Shown here: in pieces, positions 62,089-64,000 of the stretch
How the letters are laid out: each line of letters begins with the position of its first letter
How positions within the stretch are numbered: the stretch's first letter is position 1
From: Tetracentron sinense
Lineage: Eukaryota > Streptophyta > Magnoliopsida > Trochodendrales > Trochodendraceae
Reading direction: 5' to 3'
DNA: 64,000 nt
Assembly: GCA_015143295.1 (NCBI GenBank)
Contig: CM026555.1
Span: forward strand, 744,001 to 808,000
Made by a program: the position numbers and the translations under genes
The notes under the pieces: model-generated
Database searches by the model: none
What the model was told of the DNA's origin: nothing
What the model saw: only the letters and a program-made list of their open reading frames with translations

Positions 62089-63395
62089 TGTAAGTCCAAA
62101 ATATCTTGGCTAATTATGTATCAAAACGTAAGTCTAAGTGGAGTCATTTTAAAGTCAACTTGTCATACTTGGTAAAGCTTCAAGAAGCCGAAGAAAAGAG
62201 AAGAAATCTACATCAAGTATCACCTCCGGATCTAGGAAGGTAAGTGACTTAGTGACCCATTACCTAGGTTGGTTTTTGACTTAGAACACCTTTTTATCAA
62301 CCTAGGAGGTTAATATAATTCCATAAACAAGGTTATTGTATTCAAGCCTTTCAAAACACTCGAAATTGGCTAAGTATGGAATGAAGGATCTATCCTCCTC
62401 CATGTTGGATAGATCGGTGGTGTAAGAAAATGTATGAGGATTTTTTCCAGAGAGTTAGATTTTGAAGGATCTATCCTTGGTAATGAAGGATAGATCGATC
62501 AACATAGGAATTGATCTATCAGTGCTTTGATGGATAGATCGGTGCTTTGATGGATAGATCGGTGCTTTGTTGGATAGATCGGTGCTTTGCATGGATAGAT
62601 CGGTGCTCACCTTAGATAGATCCTTCAGTGCAAAAAATCGAGTCCTATTCAAATACAAACTCTTTGGAATCTATAAATACGAATTCTATTGACCTAATTC
62701 GTTGAGATCTTATTAGTTTGTGAGAGTAAAGGCTGGAGAACTCTCTCCTAGGGTTTCCTTTATTCTTCATTGATTATAGTTGATCCCTCCTCTCACAACC
62801 TCTCTAGAGAATGCAAGAATAACTTCTCTATTCTTAGCTCTTGCATTGTGTGATCTTCATGGTTTTAAGATCCCTCTAGAGATTGTTAGAACATTAATTT
62901 GACAATCCCGACACGTGTGTGTCTTTGGCCGGTGTTTGTGATCCGGAGCCTTCGTAGAAGGAGATCGATCCGAGAAGGATCGTGGTTGTTGTGGAGATCT
63001 AAGAGAAGTAAAAGCGACTGTGGTTGATCACGGGACTTGCGGGTACGTGATGACTTTTCGAGGCGTGGAGGACTAAGAACTGAAGGATCGTAGTGTCGAG
63101 TCCGAAGGAGTCAAGTTCGAGTCTTGTAAGTTCTTGTTGACTTTGTCTTAGTGATATCTCTTTGCTGGACTAGGTCCCGTGGTTTTTCCCGGAAGGGTTT
63201 CCACGTAAAAAACCTTGTGTTGTGGTTTGCTTGTTTTCCTTTTCCGCACTTGATTATTATTTTTCCTTAGTTAATAATTTAATTATTAAATCTTAAAAAT
63301 GGTAGAAAGAATTATAGGGAAAGCTAGCATCCCCCCTTGGGTTTGTGAGTTCTCAACTCGAATATTTTATTTGGGGTTCACCGAGTGATTTTTCA
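62089..63395 (+). repeat. LTR 3 of the gag-only array
   Basis: Full 1,307 bp. It ends TTTTTCA at 63395 and abuts a different gag gene in opposite orientation instead of a primer site. Confidence 0.95.
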
Positions 63396-64000
63396 TAGCC
63401 TTCTAGGTTCTTTTGGCCATTAGTGAATGTGAGAATTGTGCTTGTTAACTCTTTGACTTTAGCTCTAAGCTCATCACATTCACTAGATGATTCATGAGGA
63501 AGATTTTGAATTTCTTTCGATTTCTCATTTAATTCATCATTCTCATTTTTAATATACTCTTTCATTCTATAGTATTCCACAAGAGTTTGAAAGAGTATGA
63601 ATTGCCTTTTTAAAGGATTTATTCATTGAAGCTATTCTAGTGAATTCAAAGTATAATTCATCAAGGGCATTTCTAATTTCATCATAAGAAGGTGATTCAT
63701 TTGAAGTAGAAGTTACCTCTTCCTCATTTGCCAGGAGGCACAGATTTGCTACTTCTTCATTACTTGAGTCCTCTGATCTGCTCCCTTCAGAATCATCCCA
63801 AGTGGCCATCATAGCTTTTTTCTTGAATTTGTGTCTCTTCTTGAGTTGAGGGCAGTCAGTTCTGATGTGACCAGGCTTCTTGCATTCATAGCATGTAAGA
63901 TGCTCCTTCTTGCTAGTTTCAGCTTTGGACAAGTCCTTGGAGAACTCCTTCTTGTATGATCTCTTCTTGAAATTTTTCTTATGTTGAGAAACCTTTTGAA
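63396..64000 (-). pseudogene. gag fragment of another copia element, cut by LTR 3
   Basis: On the minus strand 63932-63567 reads CYECKKPGHIRTDCPQLKKRH, a CCHC zinc knuckle, followed by an acidic stretch and YDEIRNALDELYFEFTRI. A frameshift near 63572 leads to KEYIKNENDELNEKSKEIQN and coiled-coil-like sequence until 63396, where LTR 3 interrupts it. The gene continues upstream beyond the window. The layout resembles the second half of a SIRE-type gag. Confidence 0.85.

Larger units (their letters stand above)
51996..63395 (+). mobile_element. tandem gag-only copia array: LTR-gag-LTR-gag-LTR
   Basis: Three LTRs of 1,307 bp (51996-53302, 57052-58358, 62089-63395) alternate with two internal regions (3,749 and 3,730 bp). 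The repeat period is 5,056 bp. Each internal region has a primer site (TGGTATCAGAGC), one gag gene, about 1.7 kb of non-coding 3' sequence and a polypurine tract (AAAGGGGGAGA). There is no protease, integrase or RT, so this is a TR-GAG-type non-autonomous element, probably SIRE/Maximus-like by its long gag and GGGGGAGA motifs. The outer flanks do not share a target duplication. Copies are near identical, so the duplication is recent. Confidence 0.93.

Noticed and set aside
1..64000. CRISPR arrays, bacterial operons, riboswitches, organellar insertions
   Set aside because: The repeats are transposon-internal or tandem without spacers, and genes are spliced plant genes or retroelements; none of these feature types is supported.

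Overview
The window is nuclear DNA from a flowering plant with a repeat-rich genome. It holds plant genes with spliceosomal introns, Ty1/copia and Ty3/gypsy retrotransposons primed by initiator Met-tRNA, an L1-type LINE, hAT transposons, tRNA-derived SINEs and fold-back MITEs. The species cannot be named from this sequence alone. No bacterial, organellar or CRISPR features were seen.

Two host genes are supported. (1) A complete five-exon fructokinase (pfkB sugar kinase, 327 aa) lies on the minus strand at 16022-17421. (2) A two-exon, probably plastid-targeted small cupin protein resembling PTAC18 (148 aa) lies on the minus strand. Its exon 1 is at 49744-49985 and its exon 2 is at 26943-27147. 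The exons join in frame at GT/AG sites, which implies a 22,596-bp intron filled with nested transposons.

Layout: 1-9209 is a decayed Tekay-like (chromovirus) gypsy element, with a solo LTR of another gypsy-type family (2828-4713, TSD CCCCT) inserted in its protease. 9210 to about 12010 is a Tat/Ogre-like LTR that cuts the gypsy 3' LTR. 12453-15770 holds a hAT transposase fragment, repeats and an Au-like SINE. 16022-17421 is fructokinase, followed by two near-perfect fold-back elements (17571-17970 and 18461-18852). 18912-24691 is a full-span but mutated L1-type LINE on the minus strand with a 16-bp TSD. 25.3-25.9 kb has more fold-back copies.

26943-49985 is the cupin gene. Its intron contains, from exon 1 to exon 2, a MULE-like element (9-bp TSD), a 12.2-kb copia insertion (TSD GAATA) that is itself interrupted by a solo LTR and by a 5-kb block, a 925-bp hAT MITE (8-bp TSD), a 4.15-kb hAT element with a decayed transposase, and several MITEs.

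50.2-64.0 kb is retroelement sequence. It is dominated by a very recent tandem array, LTR-gag-LTR-gag-LTR (51996-63395), of a copia-type element that encodes only gag and lacks pol. The first gag is open (644 aa) and the second has one nonsense codon.

Two patterns cut across the elements. First, a fold-back family shares a core but carries different small terminal hairpins in different copies. Second, five LTR families in the window each carry arrays of short palindromic motifs directly upstream of their TATA box. The host genes show no operon-like relationship; the shared theme is a gene-poor region remodelled by nested insertions.
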